Origin: Burkholderia pseudomultivorans
GTDB lineage: Bacteria; Pseudomonadota; Gammaproteobacteria; Burkholderiales; Burkholderiaceae
DNA: 64,000 nucleotides
Assembly: GCF_001718415.1 (NCBI RefSeq)
Contig: NZ_CP013377.1
Span: 1,240,001-1,304,000 of the forward strand
Reading direction: 5' to 3'
This document shows, one piece after another, positions 7,899 through 19,100 of this stretch. Below the pieces are notes generated by a model. It had not been told where the DNA came from. It did not search any database and was given only the letters and a program-made list of their open reading frames with translations. Each line of letters opens with the position of its first letter. Position 1 is the first letter of the stretch. The position numbers and the translations under genes were made by a program.

Positions 7899-8588
7899 TC
7901 ACAACGGCTGCGCCGCCCCCGCCTGCGTCAATAGCGAAACGGCCGCCGCATCCGGCATCCCGTTCGCATCGATCGCGCCGGCTTTCGCGAGTGCGTCGAG
8001 ATCGGCGTCGACGCCCGGTTGCCCGACCGTAAACGGCGTCGTCAAGAACGCCGGCGTCGCCAACGCGACCGAATAACGTTGCTGGAGATTCGTCACGACG
8101 GCCGATTGCGCGGCCTGCACGATACCCGGATCGTTCATTGCGCGCTGGAAACGCGCGCTACCCTGGAAGTTGCCGATCAGCCCGGCGGTATTCGTACCGA
8201 GCCGCGCCGCGAGATAGACGAGCATCAGCTCGGTCTCGGGTGTCGTGTTGAAGGTGCCGCCCGCGTAGGCCAGCGAGTGCAGGCTCGTGCCGCCCGACGT
8301 CACGGTCAGCACGCAGGGCAGCGCCGCATTGACCGTCACGCGATAGTTGCCGCCGCCGTCCGTCAGCGTGGTGGCGGAGCCCTGCGCGCAACTGACCGTC
8401 ACCGACGCGCTCGCCAGCGCGGTGCCGGTGGCGGCCGTGCCCGACAGCGCGACGGTTTGCGTGTTGTCGTTGAAGCAGACGTCGACGCCGAAACACGCGT
8501 CGCCGTTGCAGGCCTGCAGCGCGGCAAGCGCGGCGACGCAGGCCGTGCGCAGCGCGGGACGAATGAAGCGCGCAGAGGGAATGTTCAT
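7899..8588 (-). CDS. Putative lipoprotein, paralogue of the 54895-56880 product (short form)
   Basis: A 229-residue protein, function unknown. The N-terminus is a lipoprotein signal with lipobox LQAC (Cys27). It is followed by a Gly/Thr-rich beta domain (SGTAATGTALASASVTV, then TDGGGNYRV) resembling carboxypeptidase-regulatory-like folds, and a helical end containing TPFTVGQPGVDADLDAL. The same order of elements occurs in the N-terminal 240 residues of the large lipoprotein at 54895-56880. Start 8588 gives a clean signal peptide; an ATG seven codons earlier is possible. It probably sits on the outer-membrane inner leaflet or the cell surface. Confidence 0.72.
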   Translation of the reverse strand: MNIPSARFIRPALRTACVAALAALQACNGDACFGVDVCFNDNTQTVALSGTAATGTALASASVTVSCAQGSATTLTDGGGNYRVTVNAALPCVLTVTSGGTSLHSLAYAGGTFNTTPETELMLVYLAARLGTNTAGLIGNFQGSARFQRAMNDPGIVQAAQSAVVTNLQQRYSVALATPAFLTTPFTVGQPGVDADLDALAKAGAIDANGMPDAAAVSLLTQAGAAQPL

Positions 8589-8792
8589 GGTCGCCTGCGA
8601 TCGGGACAAACTCGCCCGTATTGTCGATCGAATCGATCGCGCTCACAACGGGATCGCTTTTGCCGGGCGTGATACGCCGGACTCGCGACGGCGAACCTTT
8701 CGATTTGCTTGGCAATTGGTTATGCTGCGGAACGACTAAAAAACGACGAGAGAACGCGCCATGCCCGACGAGGGCGGCGCGCCGTTTCCGAC

Positions 8793-10175
8793 ATGAACCA
8801 GAAACAACTGACGGGCCAACCCCGCGCGATGAGCGACGACGGCCAGCCGGCATCGACGGCACGCACCATCCGCAACGACATGCGGTTCATCCGCGCGACG
8901 CGCGCGACCGGCCTGGCGAAATGGATCGCCTCCGTGCTCGCGGGCGTGACGTTGTGCTACGGCGCGGCATGCGCGGCGTCGCCCGCCGAAGACAGTGCCG
9001 CCACTGCACCGGCAGCCAGCACCGCGTTCACCACGACATCGTCGGCGTGTACGCACGTGGCCGCCGCGAGCGCCTATCCCGTTGCCGCCAAGCCGGAAGC
9101 GCCGCCGCCGCTGAAAGGGCGCGTGACGGACACGACCGGCGTGCTCGGCGCCGCGTGCGCGTCCGAACTGACTGCACGTCTGGCCGATCTCGAAAGCCGG
9201 CTCGGCGTGCAGATGGCGATCCTGCTGGTCGGCTCGACCGGCCATTCGACGATCGAACAATTCGCGACCGACGTGTTCGACGCATGGCAGCTCGGCCGGA
9301 AGAAGGTCGACAACGGTCTGCTGCTCGTCGCCGCGCTCAACGACCGCAGCGTGCGGATCGAGGTCGGCTACGGGCTCGAAGGGGCGATACCGGACATCGT
9401 CGCGGGACGCATCATCCGCGAGCGTATCGTGCCGGCGTTTCGGGCGCAGCGCATCGAAGCCGGCGTGAGCGACGCGGTCGATGCGCTCGCTCGCGAGCTG
9501 ACGCCGCCGCAGACGGCCGCAGCGGACAGCACGATGCCGGAGGCGCAGCCGCGCGGGCGCGATGACATCGCGGAACAGGAAACGGCGCAGTCCGCCCCGC
9601 AGGCGGTCGACGCGCTGCGGCGCGACAACGGCCTGCCCGAACGGAAATCCCCCGATACCGGCAGCGTGCGGTTCTGGTTCCTGCTCGGACTCGCGAACGT
9701 CGCGCTTGGCGTCGTCGGTGCCTGGCGCGGGTTGCGTCGACGGATGGTGCTTCCGGCCGGCTACCTCGTTGCGGTGATCGTGCCGGGCGTGATGCTGCCG
9801 ATCGGCGAGATCTTCAACGGCAGTCTCGAGGCGATCCTGGGCGCGGCGCTGTTCGTCCCGACGGCGGCCGGCGCGGCCACCAGCCTGCTGGGCATGGAAC
9901 TGGTCCGATCCGCGCGCGTGCGCAAATGCACGGCGATCGTCGGCGGCGTGCTGTTCATGGTGATCGCGATCGGGCGCCAGATGGACTATTCGATCAAGGA
10001 GATCCTGTCCGGGATCTTCAGCGTGCTGTTCGTGTTTGCGGCGATCTGGGCGAAGCTGACCGGCGGCGGTTCCTCGTCCTCGTCGTCCCGCTCGCGATCT
10101 TCGTCGAGTTCGGACTCGAATTTTCGCGGCGGCGGCGGCTCCAGTGGCGGCGGCGGTGCGTCGGGCCGCTGGTAG
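8793..10175 (+). CDS. TPM-domain (YgcG-type) membrane protein
   Basis: About 460 residues. A signal or anchor segment (WIASVLAGVTLCYGAACA) is followed by a TPM domain at roughly residues 105-240 (VTDTTGVLGAACASEL through GLEGAIPDIVAGRI). Four or so hydrophobic segments follow, then a Ser-rich and Gly-rich tail ending GGGGASGRW, as is typical of YgcG-type proteins. TPM proteins are often encoded beside LemA, and lemA follows here after 79 bp, so an envelope-quality role is likely. The start is uncertain: ATG 8793 is used, but 8830 or 8881 would also keep the export segment. Confidence 0.82.
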   Translation: MNQKQLTGQPRAMSDDGQPASTARTIRNDMRFIRATRATGLAKWIASVLAGVTLCYGAACAASPAEDSAATAPAASTAFTTTSSACTHVAAASAYPVAAKPEAPPPLKGRVTDTTGVLGAACASELTARLADLESRLGVQMAILLVGSTGHSTIEQFATDVFDAWQLGRKKVDNGLLLVAALNDRSVRIEVGYGLEGAIPDIVAGRIIRERIVPAFRAQRIEAGVSDAVDALARELTPPQTAAADSTMPEAQPRGRDDIAEQETAQSAPQAVDALRRDNGLPERKSPDTGSVRFWFLLGLANVALGVVGAWRGLRRRMVLPAGYLVAVIVPGVMLPIGEIFNGSLEAILGAALFVPTAAGAATSLLGMELVRSARVRKCTAIVGGVLFMVIAIGRQMDYSIKEILSGIFSVLFVFAAIWAKLTGGGSSSSSSRSRSSSSSDSNFRGGGGSSGGGGASGRW

Positions 10176-10254
10176 ACGCGCCACGCCGCACGCGCGACCG
10201 TTTCTTTTTACCCTTCGCTCCGTCCGGAGCATTCAACCGGAAACAAAACCCACG

Positions 10255-10875
10255 ATGAAATGGTTTCGAGTCCTGCTCATGTGCTGCATGCTGGCGCCGC
10301 TTGCCGGCTGCGGCTATAACGCGATCCAGTCGTCCGACGAGGACGTCAACGCGGCGTGGTCCGAGGTGCTGAACCAGTACCAGCGTCGCGCCGATCTCGT
10401 GCCGAACCTCGCCGCGACCGTGAAGGGCTATGCGTCGCACGAGGAGCGCGTGCTGACCGAGGTGGCGTCGGCCCGCGCGCGCGTCGGCAGCGTCCAGGTG
10501 ACGCCGGAGACGGCGAAGGATCCGGCCGCGCTCGCGGCGTTCGATCAACGGCAGGGCGAGTTGTCGAGCGCGCTGAGCCGGCTGATGGTGGTGTCCGAGC
10601 GCTATCCGGAACTGAAGGCAAACGAAGGATTCCGCGACCTGCGCACGCAGCTCGAAGGCACCGAGAACCGCATCGCGGTCGCGCGCGGCCGTTACATCAA
10701 GACCGTGCAGCACTACAACGTGCAGATCCGCCAGTTCCCCGGCGTCGTGATCGCGCGGATCTTCGGCTACCAGCCGCGCCCGAACTTCAGCGTCGCGAAC
10801 GAGGCCGCGATTTCGACCGCGCCGGCGCTCGATTTCTCCGCCCAGCCGACCAACGCGAACGCGGCCGGCCAGTAA
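10255..10875 (+). CDS. lemA: LemA family lipoprotein
   Basis: A 206-residue LemA protein. It opens with a lipoprotein signal (MKWFRVLLMCCMLAPLAGC, Cys19) and continues with the family helices: AAWSEVLNQYQRRADLVPNL, then RLMVVSERYPELKANEGFRD, TENRIAVARGRYI and FPGVVIARIFGYQPRP. LemA forms an antiparallel helical bundle exposed at the membrane; its molecular role is poorly defined. It is paired with the upstream TPM gene and ends 9 bp short of the convergent pbpC stop. Confidence 0.92.
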   Translation: MKWFRVLLMCCMLAPLAGCGYNAIQSSDEDVNAAWSEVLNQYQRRADLVPNLAATVKGYASHEERVLTEVASARARVGSVQVTPETAKDPAALAAFDQRQGELSSALSRLMVVSERYPELKANEGFRDLRTQLEGTENRIAVARGRYIKTVQHYNVQIRQFPGVVIARIFGYQPRPNFSVANEAAISTAPALDFSAQPTNANAAGQ

Positions 10876-10884
10876 ACGACGCGC

Positions 10885-13116
10885 TCATGGCTTGCGCGCG
10901 GGCGTTTTCGCGAACGCGCCGCGCACCTCGAAGCTGATCGCATCGGCGACGTTGCCGCGCGCATCGACGAGTTCGAGCCGGTGCCGGCCCGGCCACGGCA
11001 TCCACGCGATGCGGTCGGCGCGCCCGATCACCTTGTCGTCGAGCCGCCACGCAAAGCGTGCGGCGCGTCCGGCGCTGCGCTCGAACCAGATCCGCTGGTT
11101 ATTCGGCGGGATGTCCGGATCGATCGCGAAGATCGTGCCGTCGGTCGGCGCGCCGATCGTCAGCGGCGCGCGCGTGCCGTTCTTGTCGGGCGTGACGGGG
11201 GCGGCGAGGCGCACCGTGTCGACGGCCGTGCCGGCGAGGAACCACTCGTTGCGCGACGGCTCGACGTCGCGCTCGAACGCGATGCGGCGCGCTTCGACGC
11301 CAGCCGGCGCGCGCGGCGCGCGGCTCGGCAGGTCGCGGTGCAGGTAGCCGACGACGGCCGACCATACCGGCGACGCACCGGTGACGCCCGACACGTCCCA
11401 CATCGGCGAGCCGTCCGCGTTGCCGACCCACACGCCGACCGTATAGCGCGACGTGAAGCCGACGGTCCAGTTGTCGCGCATGTCCTTGCTCGTGCCGGTC
11501 TTCACCGCCGAAAAGAAGCGCGTTGCGAGCGGATTGTCGAAGCCGAAGGTGCGCACGCGCGCATTGTTGTCGGACAGGATGTCGGTGACGATGAAGCTGG
11601 CCGCTTCGCTGAACACGCGCGTGCCGCCGTCGGCGCGCGCGGGCGCCGCGGCGCCGGACGCCGGCGCAGGCAGGTCGACGACCTTGCGCGCGACACCGCC
11701 GTTCGCGAGCGCACGATACGCATTGGTCAGCGACAGCAGCGTGACGTCGGCGCTGCCGAGCGCGAGGCTGAAGCCGTAGTAGTCGCCTTCCTGCGCGAGC
11801 GGCAAGCCGAGCGCGGTCAGCGTGCGCGCGAAGCGGTGCGGCGTGACGAGCACCAGCGTGCGCACGGCCGGCACGTTCAGCGAGCCGCCGAGCGCGCTGC
11901 GCACGCTCACCCAGCCCTTGAAGTCCTTGTCGTAGTTCTGCGGAATGTACAGGCCGCCGCCGGCGGCAAGGTTGATCGGCGCGTCGTCGAGCAGCGACGC
12001 GGCGGTCAGCCGTTTCTCGTCGATCGCCTGCGCGTAGAGGAACGGCTTGAGCGTCGAGCCGGCCTGGCGCGGCGCGAGCACCGCGTCGACGTCGCGCGCG
12101 CTCGACAGCGCGCCCGACGAGCCGACCCATGCGCGAATCTCGCCGCTCGCATTGTCGATCACGACGACCGCACCGTCCTGCACGTTGCGCCGATGCGCGG
12201 GCGCGTTCAGCTCGGTCAGCGCGCGCGTCAGCGTATCGCGCGCGAAGCGCTGCAGCGGCGCGTCGAGCGTGGTGCGAACCTGCATGCCGGCCGTCGGCCG
12301 CACCTCGGCGGCAATGCGCCGCGCGAAGTGCGGCGCGAGCGCCGCGCCGTCGTCGCGCACCGCGTTCGCCGGGCGCGCAGTGACGAGCTGCACGTAGCCG
12401 TCGAGCGATGCGCAGGCCGCTTCGGCATGCATGTCGCGCAGGATCCGGCACGCACGCTCGGCGATTTTCGCGGGCGCCGCGTTGGGCGCGCGCACCAGCG
12501 CGGCGGCGATCGCGGCCTCGCGCGCGTCGAGTCCCGACGGCGCCTTGCCGAACAGCACCTGCGACAGCGCCGCGAGCCCGACCGTCTCGCCGCGGAACGG
12601 CACGAGATTCAGGTAGGCCTCGAGGATCTGGTCCTTGCGCCAGCCGCGTTCGAGCAGCAGCGCATTCATCGCCTGCGCGGCCTTCTGCGGCAGCGAGCGC
12701 TGGCCGGAGCGGCGCGGCGAATCGCTGAGCAGCCCGGCGAGCTGCATCGTCACGGTCGATGCGCCGCGCGTGCGCTCGTTCCACAGATTGCCCCACGCCG
12801 CGCCCGCGATGCCGCGCCAGTCGACGCCGCTGTGTTCGTAGAAACGCCGGTCCTCGGACACGACGATCGCCTCGCGAAACGCGGGCGACACGTCGGCCAG
12901 CGCGATCCAGTCGCCGCGCCGCTCGGTGAGATCGACGCGCGTGCGCTGCAGCGGCGTGCCGTCGCGCGCGAGCAGCACCCAGTCGGAGCTGCGCCAGTTG
13001 CGGCGCACCTCGTCGTAGCCGGGCAGCGCATGCGCGACGAGCGGCACGGCGAGCACGGCAGCAACCACCAGGCGGCCGACGCAACGCGCCGGCCGCGGCA
13101 AAGCACGATCTTTCAT
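10885..13116 (-). CDS. pbpC: Penicillin-binding protein 1C (bifunctional peptidoglycan synthase)
   Basis: A 743-residue class A PBP with one N-terminal membrane segment. The glycosyltransferase domain shows the catalytic Glu88 in SEDRRFYEHSGVDW and the RGASTVTMQLA motif. The transpeptidase domain shows all three penicillin-binding motifs: Ser354-Thr-Leu-Lys357, Ser412-Leu-Asn414 and Lys539-Thr-Gly541. A C-terminal PBP1C-specific beta domain follows. It would polymerise and cross-link, or sense damage in, periplasmic murein. It starts 7 bp after the stop of the alpha-2-macroglobulin gene, the same pairing as yfhM-pbpC in enterics. Confidence 0.95.
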   Translation of the reverse strand: MKDRALPRPARCVGRLVVAAVLAVPLVAHALPGYDEVRRNWRSSDWVLLARDGTPLQRTRVDLTERRGDWIALADVSPAFREAIVVSEDRRFYEHSGVDWRGIAGAAWGNLWNERTRGASTVTMQLAGLLSDSPRRSGQRSLPQKAAQAMNALLLERGWRKDQILEAYLNLVPFRGETVGLAALSQVLFGKAPSGLDAREAAIAAALVRAPNAAPAKIAERACRILRDMHAEAACASLDGYVQLVTARPANAVRDDGAALAPHFARRIAAEVRPTAGMQVRTTLDAPLQRFARDTLTRALTELNAPAHRRNVQDGAVVVIDNASGEIRAWVGSSGALSSARDVDAVLAPRQAGSTLKPFLYAQAIDEKRLTAASLLDDAPINLAAGGGLYIPQNYDKDFKGWVSVRSALGGSLNVPAVRTLVLVTPHRFARTLTALGLPLAQEGDYYGFSLALGSADVTLLSLTNAYRALANGGVARKVVDLPAPASGAAAPARADGGTRVFSEAASFIVTDILSDNNARVRTFGFDNPLATRFFSAVKTGTSKDMRDNWTVGFTSRYTVGVWVGNADGSPMWDVSGVTGASPVWSAVVGYLHRDLPSRAPRAPAGVEARRIAFERDVEPSRNEWFLAGTAVDTVRLAAPVTPDKNGTRAPLTIGAPTDGTIFAIDPDIPPNNQRIWFERSAGRAARFAWRLDDKVIGRADRIAWMPWPGRHRLELVDARGNVADAISFEVRGAFAKTPARKP

Positions 13117-13123
13117 CGCGTGC

Positions 13124-16100
13124 TCACGACTTCCCGCCCGCGGCGGCCGGCTTCACCGTCATCGGCGGATTCGGCCACAGGCCGTACACGGACGGCGCAT
13201 ACAGCGCCTCGACGCGCGTCGGCGGCAGCCCGAAGGTGCCGACGTTGTTCAGCCGGACCGTGTACTCGACCGAGAATTTGCCCTTCGGCAGATAGTCGTA
13301 GTACGCGCGATAGCCGTCGAAGTCGCGCTCGATGAACGCCGGCCACGCGCCGTCGGGCCGCTTCTCGTCCTGCGTCGCGGCCTCGGAATCGCGGCCAAGG
13401 CCCGAGCCGAGGATCGTCGCGCCGGCCGGGATCGGATCGTTGACGACGACCCACGTCATGTCGCTCTGCGCGTCGATGTCGAGATGCACGCGGACCACGT
13501 CGCCGCGCGTCAGCACGCCGCTGACGGCCGGCGACACGGGCGTGACGGTCTTGGTGATCCGGTAGCCGGCCGCGAACGGCGCGCGCAGCGGCACGGCCGC
13601 GAGGCTCTCGACGGTCGCCCACGGACGGCCCGTGCCGTCCTGCGTGACGGCAAGCGTGGCCGGCGCCTGCGCGGCGCGCGGCCAGGGCAGCATCACGCTG
13701 CGGGCGGCAGCCGCGCGGGTAGCCGGCGTCGCGGAGGCGGCCGTGTCGGCGGCGGCCGGTGCGCTCGGCTGCGACCACGAGATCGTGCGCTCCTCGCTGC
13801 CGAGCGTGACTTTCGTCGTGCCGCTGACGGGCGTGCTCTCGTAGCTGCGCGAGAAGCGCTCGACCGCGAGCAGGCCGAGCGCGTTCGACGTGGTCGTCTG
13901 CCATGCGCCCTGGCGCTGCAGCGCAAGCAGGCCGGCCGTGATGCGCGGCATCTCGTCCTTCCACGCCGGATCGCCGGCAAATTCGAGCGCGAGCCGTGCG
14001 GCGTTGGTCTCGTTGCTCGTCATCAGCCACCAGAGGTCGTCGTCGCGCGCGGTCGAGAACACGAGCTGCGTGCCCTGGTACGTGAGCCGCGCACGCAGGA
14101 TCTGCTCGACTTGCGCGCGTTTCTCGTCGCGCTGCGGGATATCCTTCACGCGCGTGAGGATCGCGTGATAGTCGATCACCGCCGAGGTCGGCCACTGGTT
14201 CGGCGCGATCTCGATCGAGCCGAGCATGCGGCCCTGCGCGGCGCCGTAGCGCGACAGCGCCTCGATCGCGGCGAGCTTGCGCAGGTCGCGGTCCTGGCGA
14301 GGCGCCCACGCGTTGCGCTCGACGCGGCCGTCGACGAAGCGCGCGAGCCCGGCTTCGAGCTGCGTGCGCAGGTCTTCCGGCAGCGCGAAGCGCGGGTCGA
14401 GGCGGCTTGCCTCGTCGGACACGACGAGCAGGTACGACGACAGCGTCGGGCTGCCGTAGTGCGAATCGTCGGACGAGGGCGGGAAGTAGCTCGCGAGCCC
14501 GTCGCCGTCGAGATAGACGGGCATGCGGGCAACCAGCGCCTGCCATTGCGCGGGGTCGCGCAGGCCGATCGCGCGCGAGGTCTGCTGTTCGAGGCAGCGG
14601 TACGGATAGCGCTCGAACCAGCGCTTCACGCCGGGCAGCCCGTCGGCGAGCTTCGACTGCAGCGACACGGCGATGCCGCCGCGCGGCGCACCTTGCGCGT
14701 TGTTCGCGGCGCCGGCCGGCGCCGACACGGGCACCGTTAGCGTGCCGTCGACCTGCGCGAGCGTCGCCTGCTGGACCGTGACTGGCAGCGCCGGCACGAC
14801 CTTCTGCGCGACGGCCAGCGCGTCGGACGCGCGCTTGCCGCCTTGCTCGGCCGCGTCGATGCGCCAGTTCAGCGCGCCGGCGCCGTCGAGCGCCTGCTCG
14901 GGCACGGTGATCGTCCACGCGACCTCGCTTGCCGCATTGGCCGCGAGCGACACGGTTTGCGGCGCGACGTCGAGGCCGGTCACGTGCGGCGTCACGACGA
15001 CCTGCATCGCGCGGTCGGTGGTGTTGCGCAGCGTGACCTGCGCGCGGAACGCATCGCCTTCGCGCACCAGCGGCGGCAGCCCGGAGATCAGCTGCAGATC
15101 CTGCGTGCTGCGGATCGACGTGCTGCCGGTGCCGAAGCGGTCGGGGCCGACGGCCGCGATCGCGACGATGCGAAAGCGCGTCAGCGCGTCGTTGAGCGGC
15201 ACGTCGACGGTCGCGCTGCCGTTCGCGTCGAGCGTCACGCGCGGATTCCACAGCAGCAGCGTGTCGAACAGCTCGCGCGTCGGCGCGCTGCCGCCGCCGC
15301 CGCCCGCGGGCACGGCCTTGCGGCCGAAGTGGCGGCGGCCGACGATTTCCATCTGCGCGGTCGCCGTCTCGACGCCGTACGCACGCCGCCGCAGCATCGC
15401 GTCGAGCAGGTCCCAGCTGTTGTTCGGCATCAGTTCGAGCAGCGCCTCGTCGACGGCCGCAACCGCGATCTGCGTGCCGGCCGGCGCGGGCTGCCCGTTC
15501 GGCAGCGTGACCTTCACGTGCGCCTGCGCCTTGCTGCGCACCGTGTAGCGCGTCGCGTCGGTCGTCACGCTCACGCCGAGGCGGTGGGTGGCCGTGCCGA
15601 CCTTGATCTCGCCGAGGCCGTAGCGGAACGCCGGCTTCGACAGGTCGACGAACGCGGTCGGCGCTTCGTAGTGACGGCCTTCGCGCCAGAACGCGCGCGC
15701 CCATTCGACCGGCGCCTTCCAGCCCCACGTGAAGAACGAATACCACGGCACCTCGCGGATCCGGCCGCGCAGCGCCAGTACCGACACGTAGACGTTCGGC
15801 CCCCACGTGTCGCCGACCTTCAGGTCGACAGTCGGATTCTTGCCGTTCAGTTCGACGACGTGCGTTTCCATCACGCCGCCGCGTTCGACCGCGACCAGCG
15901 CGGTCGCGTAGCGGAACGGCATGCGCACCTGGAAGCGCGCGGTTTCGCCCGGCTCGTACGCGGTCTTCTCCGGAATCACGTCGATGCGGTCGGTGTTGTC
16001 GCCGCCGAACCAGAGTTCGTCCTCGCGCGTGACCCACACCGACGTCGACGCGTTCGACGTGCGGCCGTCGCCGTCCTTCGCGACCGCGATCAGCTGCACG

Positions 16101-19100
16101 TTGCCGGCTTGTTCGAGCGTCGCTTCGCAGGCCATGCGGCCCTTGTCGTCGGTCTTGCCCGAGCACAGCACGCCGAGGTCGCGCGTGTCGCTCTTGTTGT
16201 CGTACGCGTAGAAGCCGCCGACCATCCGCTTGCGCGACGACGTCGTGACATGCGCGACGCCCTTGATCTCGATCGGCACCGACGCGCGCGGCTGGCCCTG
16301 CAGGTCGACCGCGAGCGCCTGTACCGGCACGCGCTGGCCGACCGAGACCCAGTGGCCGGCCTTGATGCCGGTCGCCACCGCGGCCGGCCACAGGATCGTG
16401 TCGCCGCGGATCGTCTGCACTTCGCCGTTCGGGTCCGCGAAGGTCGCTTCGAGCGCGAGGCGCTTCGGCGCGTCGATGTCGGGCAGGCCCTTCAGCGTGA
16501 CCGAGCCCGCGCCGTTGCGGTCGAGCGTCAGCGGCAGCTTGTCGGCGATCAGCTTCGTCGCGTCGGGATCGCTGCTCGCGGACGACGCGTTGTCGCCGTC
16601 CTGCGAGTCGTCGTCCGCATTGCCGTCGCTTCGGTCGGGACGATACGGCGTGAAGCTGAAATCCTCGTAGCGATCGGCGAACGGCGGCGTGGCCCATTTC
16701 ATCAAGGCCGACACCTGCACGGGCAGGTTCGATGCGCCGCCGCCCGACACGTAGTCGATCTGCACCGCGAGCGGCGCTTCCTTCGCCGCGACGAGCGGGC
16801 TCTTCTGCGCGTCGCGCGCGCCGATCGACCCTTTCAGCACCGGCAGCCGGAACGCCTCGACGCGGAAGCTGCCGCTGTAGTAGCTGCTGGTCGGCGCATC
16901 GTCCGGGCCGCCTTCGAGCTCGACGCTGTATTCGCCGAGCTTCGCGGCGGCCGGCAGCGTGAACTGCGTGTCCGCACTGTGGTCGGCCGCCCAGCTGAGC
17001 GGCAGCTTGTAGGTCTGGCCGGTGCCGAGATGGCGGATCGTCGCGCGCGTCGGGTACTGCGACGGGAACGCGAGGCTCTGCAGCGTTTCGGTGCGAATGA
17101 AATGCTTCATCGACACGGTCTCGCCGGCGCGCAGCAGCGTGCGGTCGAACACGGTATGCGCGCGCACGGTCGGCGCGCTGTCGGTATCGGTCGGCACGTT
17201 GAAGCGCCACGACTCGATGCCGCGATTCCAGTTCGAGCTGACGAACGCCATGTCGGGGCCCCTCTTCGGGTCGTCGACGCGCGCGGATACGAAATAGTCG
17301 CTGAAGGTCTCCGACGACTTGCATTCACGCTTCGGCTCGAACGGCCCGTCGATCTTCAGCAGGCCCTGCGCATCGGTCTTGCCGGCCGCGATCTCGTCGC
17401 CGTTGCAGTCGGACACGCGGATCTGCGCGTTCGGCACCGGCTTGCCCTTGTCGAGCGTCGTGACCCACACGAGGTTGTTGTCGCGGCCCTGTTTCAGGTG
17501 CACGCCGAGGTTCGTGACGAGCACCGTGGTGCGCACGTACATGCTCGACGGCTTCGCGAGCAGCGAGCGGCCGAGCGCCGGCGACGCGAGTTCGAGCACG
17601 TAGAAGCCCGGCTTCTCGATCGGCACGCCGACGATCTCGAACGGGCGCAGCGCCTTCGGGTCGGCCTTCGGCAGCGTCAAGGCCTGCGCGCCGGGCTCGC
17701 CGGCGAGCAGCGACAGCGAGCGCACGTCGATGCGGCGGTCCTTCGGCGCGGGCATTTTCTCGCCGGGCCCGAGCGGCACGTAGACCGGATGCTGTCCCTT
17801 GCGCGTCAGCAGGCCGGGAATCTGCTCGTCGATCGAGCCGGCCGTCATCGACCAGTTGTCGAAGCGGTCGACGGTGCGCATCCACTGGCGGATCGCGGTG
17901 TCGTTCTCGACCCGCAGGTTCGCGAACTGCGCGCCGCCTGCATTGAGCCCGGCGACATGCAGATCGGCTTCGACGTTGCGCAGCGTGACCGGCACGAGCG
18001 CCGGCGTATCGGGCTCGGCGAAGCGCTCGACGATGCCGAACGTGCCCGACGAGAACTTCGCGAGCGGCGGCATCGGCGCGGTGCGCGTCGCGAGCGGGAA
18101 CAGGTCGGCGTTGGCGAGCGGACGATCGGTGACGTCGCGCAGGCCCGACGGCAGTTCGATCGTCAGGTCGGCCTGCGCGGGCAGTGGCGGGTTGAAGGTG
18201 ACGGTCGTCACTTCGTCGCTCTTGTCGTCGGCCGCGAAGTTCGGCGACAGCGTGCCGTCGGGGCCGCGCAGCTTGATCGACTCGGCTTGCTTGCGCGACA
18301 CCGGCGCGTTGAAGGAGAGCGTGAGCGGGCGCAGCGGCGTGCACGGCGCCTTCGCGTTCTCGCGCTCGCACGAGAAGCTCGCGGCGAACGGTGCGCGTAC
18401 CGTGAAGTCGAAGCGCCGCTCGGTTTCATTCGCGATGCCGCTCGGGCTCGTGACGCCCTTGCCGTAGACGAGCTGCATCTTCGCGCCGGCCGGCAGCGCC
18501 TGCGCGCACGACAGCGTCAGCACGCGCGCGGCGTCCTGCTTCAACCCGAAGTGATCGAGCAGCGCGGTGCGCGTATCGCCGTCGGCGGCCGTGACGGGGA
18601 TGCGGTTGCCGATGCCGGCCGCTTCGCACCAGATGTTCGCGAGCGCGGAGCGTGCGTCGGCCGGGCCGTTCAGCTTGATGACGAACACCTGCCGTTCCTC
18701 GATCTCGCGCGAGCCGGGGCGCACCGTCACCGGGAACGGGCCGCCGGTCTGGAACGTGAAGCGGCGCGGACCGCTGGCCGCGTTGCCGGCGACCGAGCGC
18801 AGCGTCTCGTTGAGCGCGACCGAGCAGCGCACGCCGGGCGGCAGGTCGTTTTCGAAATCGTAAACCCAGGTCTTGTCGTCGAGCCAGCGACCCTGGCCGC
18901 GTGCCGCGGTGGCGTCGGTGCAGGTCACGCGTGCGGGATTCGGCGCGGAGGCCGAGCCGAACGCGACCATCGGTTCGTCGAACTTGACGACGCTCTGCCG
19001 CACTTCGGTGACGGTGCCCTGCGGCGATACGCTCACGGTGCGCGCCGCGCCCGCATGCAGCGAGAGTGCCGCGGCGGCCCCGAGCGCGGCGACGGCGCCG

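Noticed and set aside
8761..8796. Eleven-codon frame overlapping the TPM gene start by ATGA, with GAGAGAA upstream
   Set aside because: It could be a translational leader, but the peptide has no feature and nothing else supports it.
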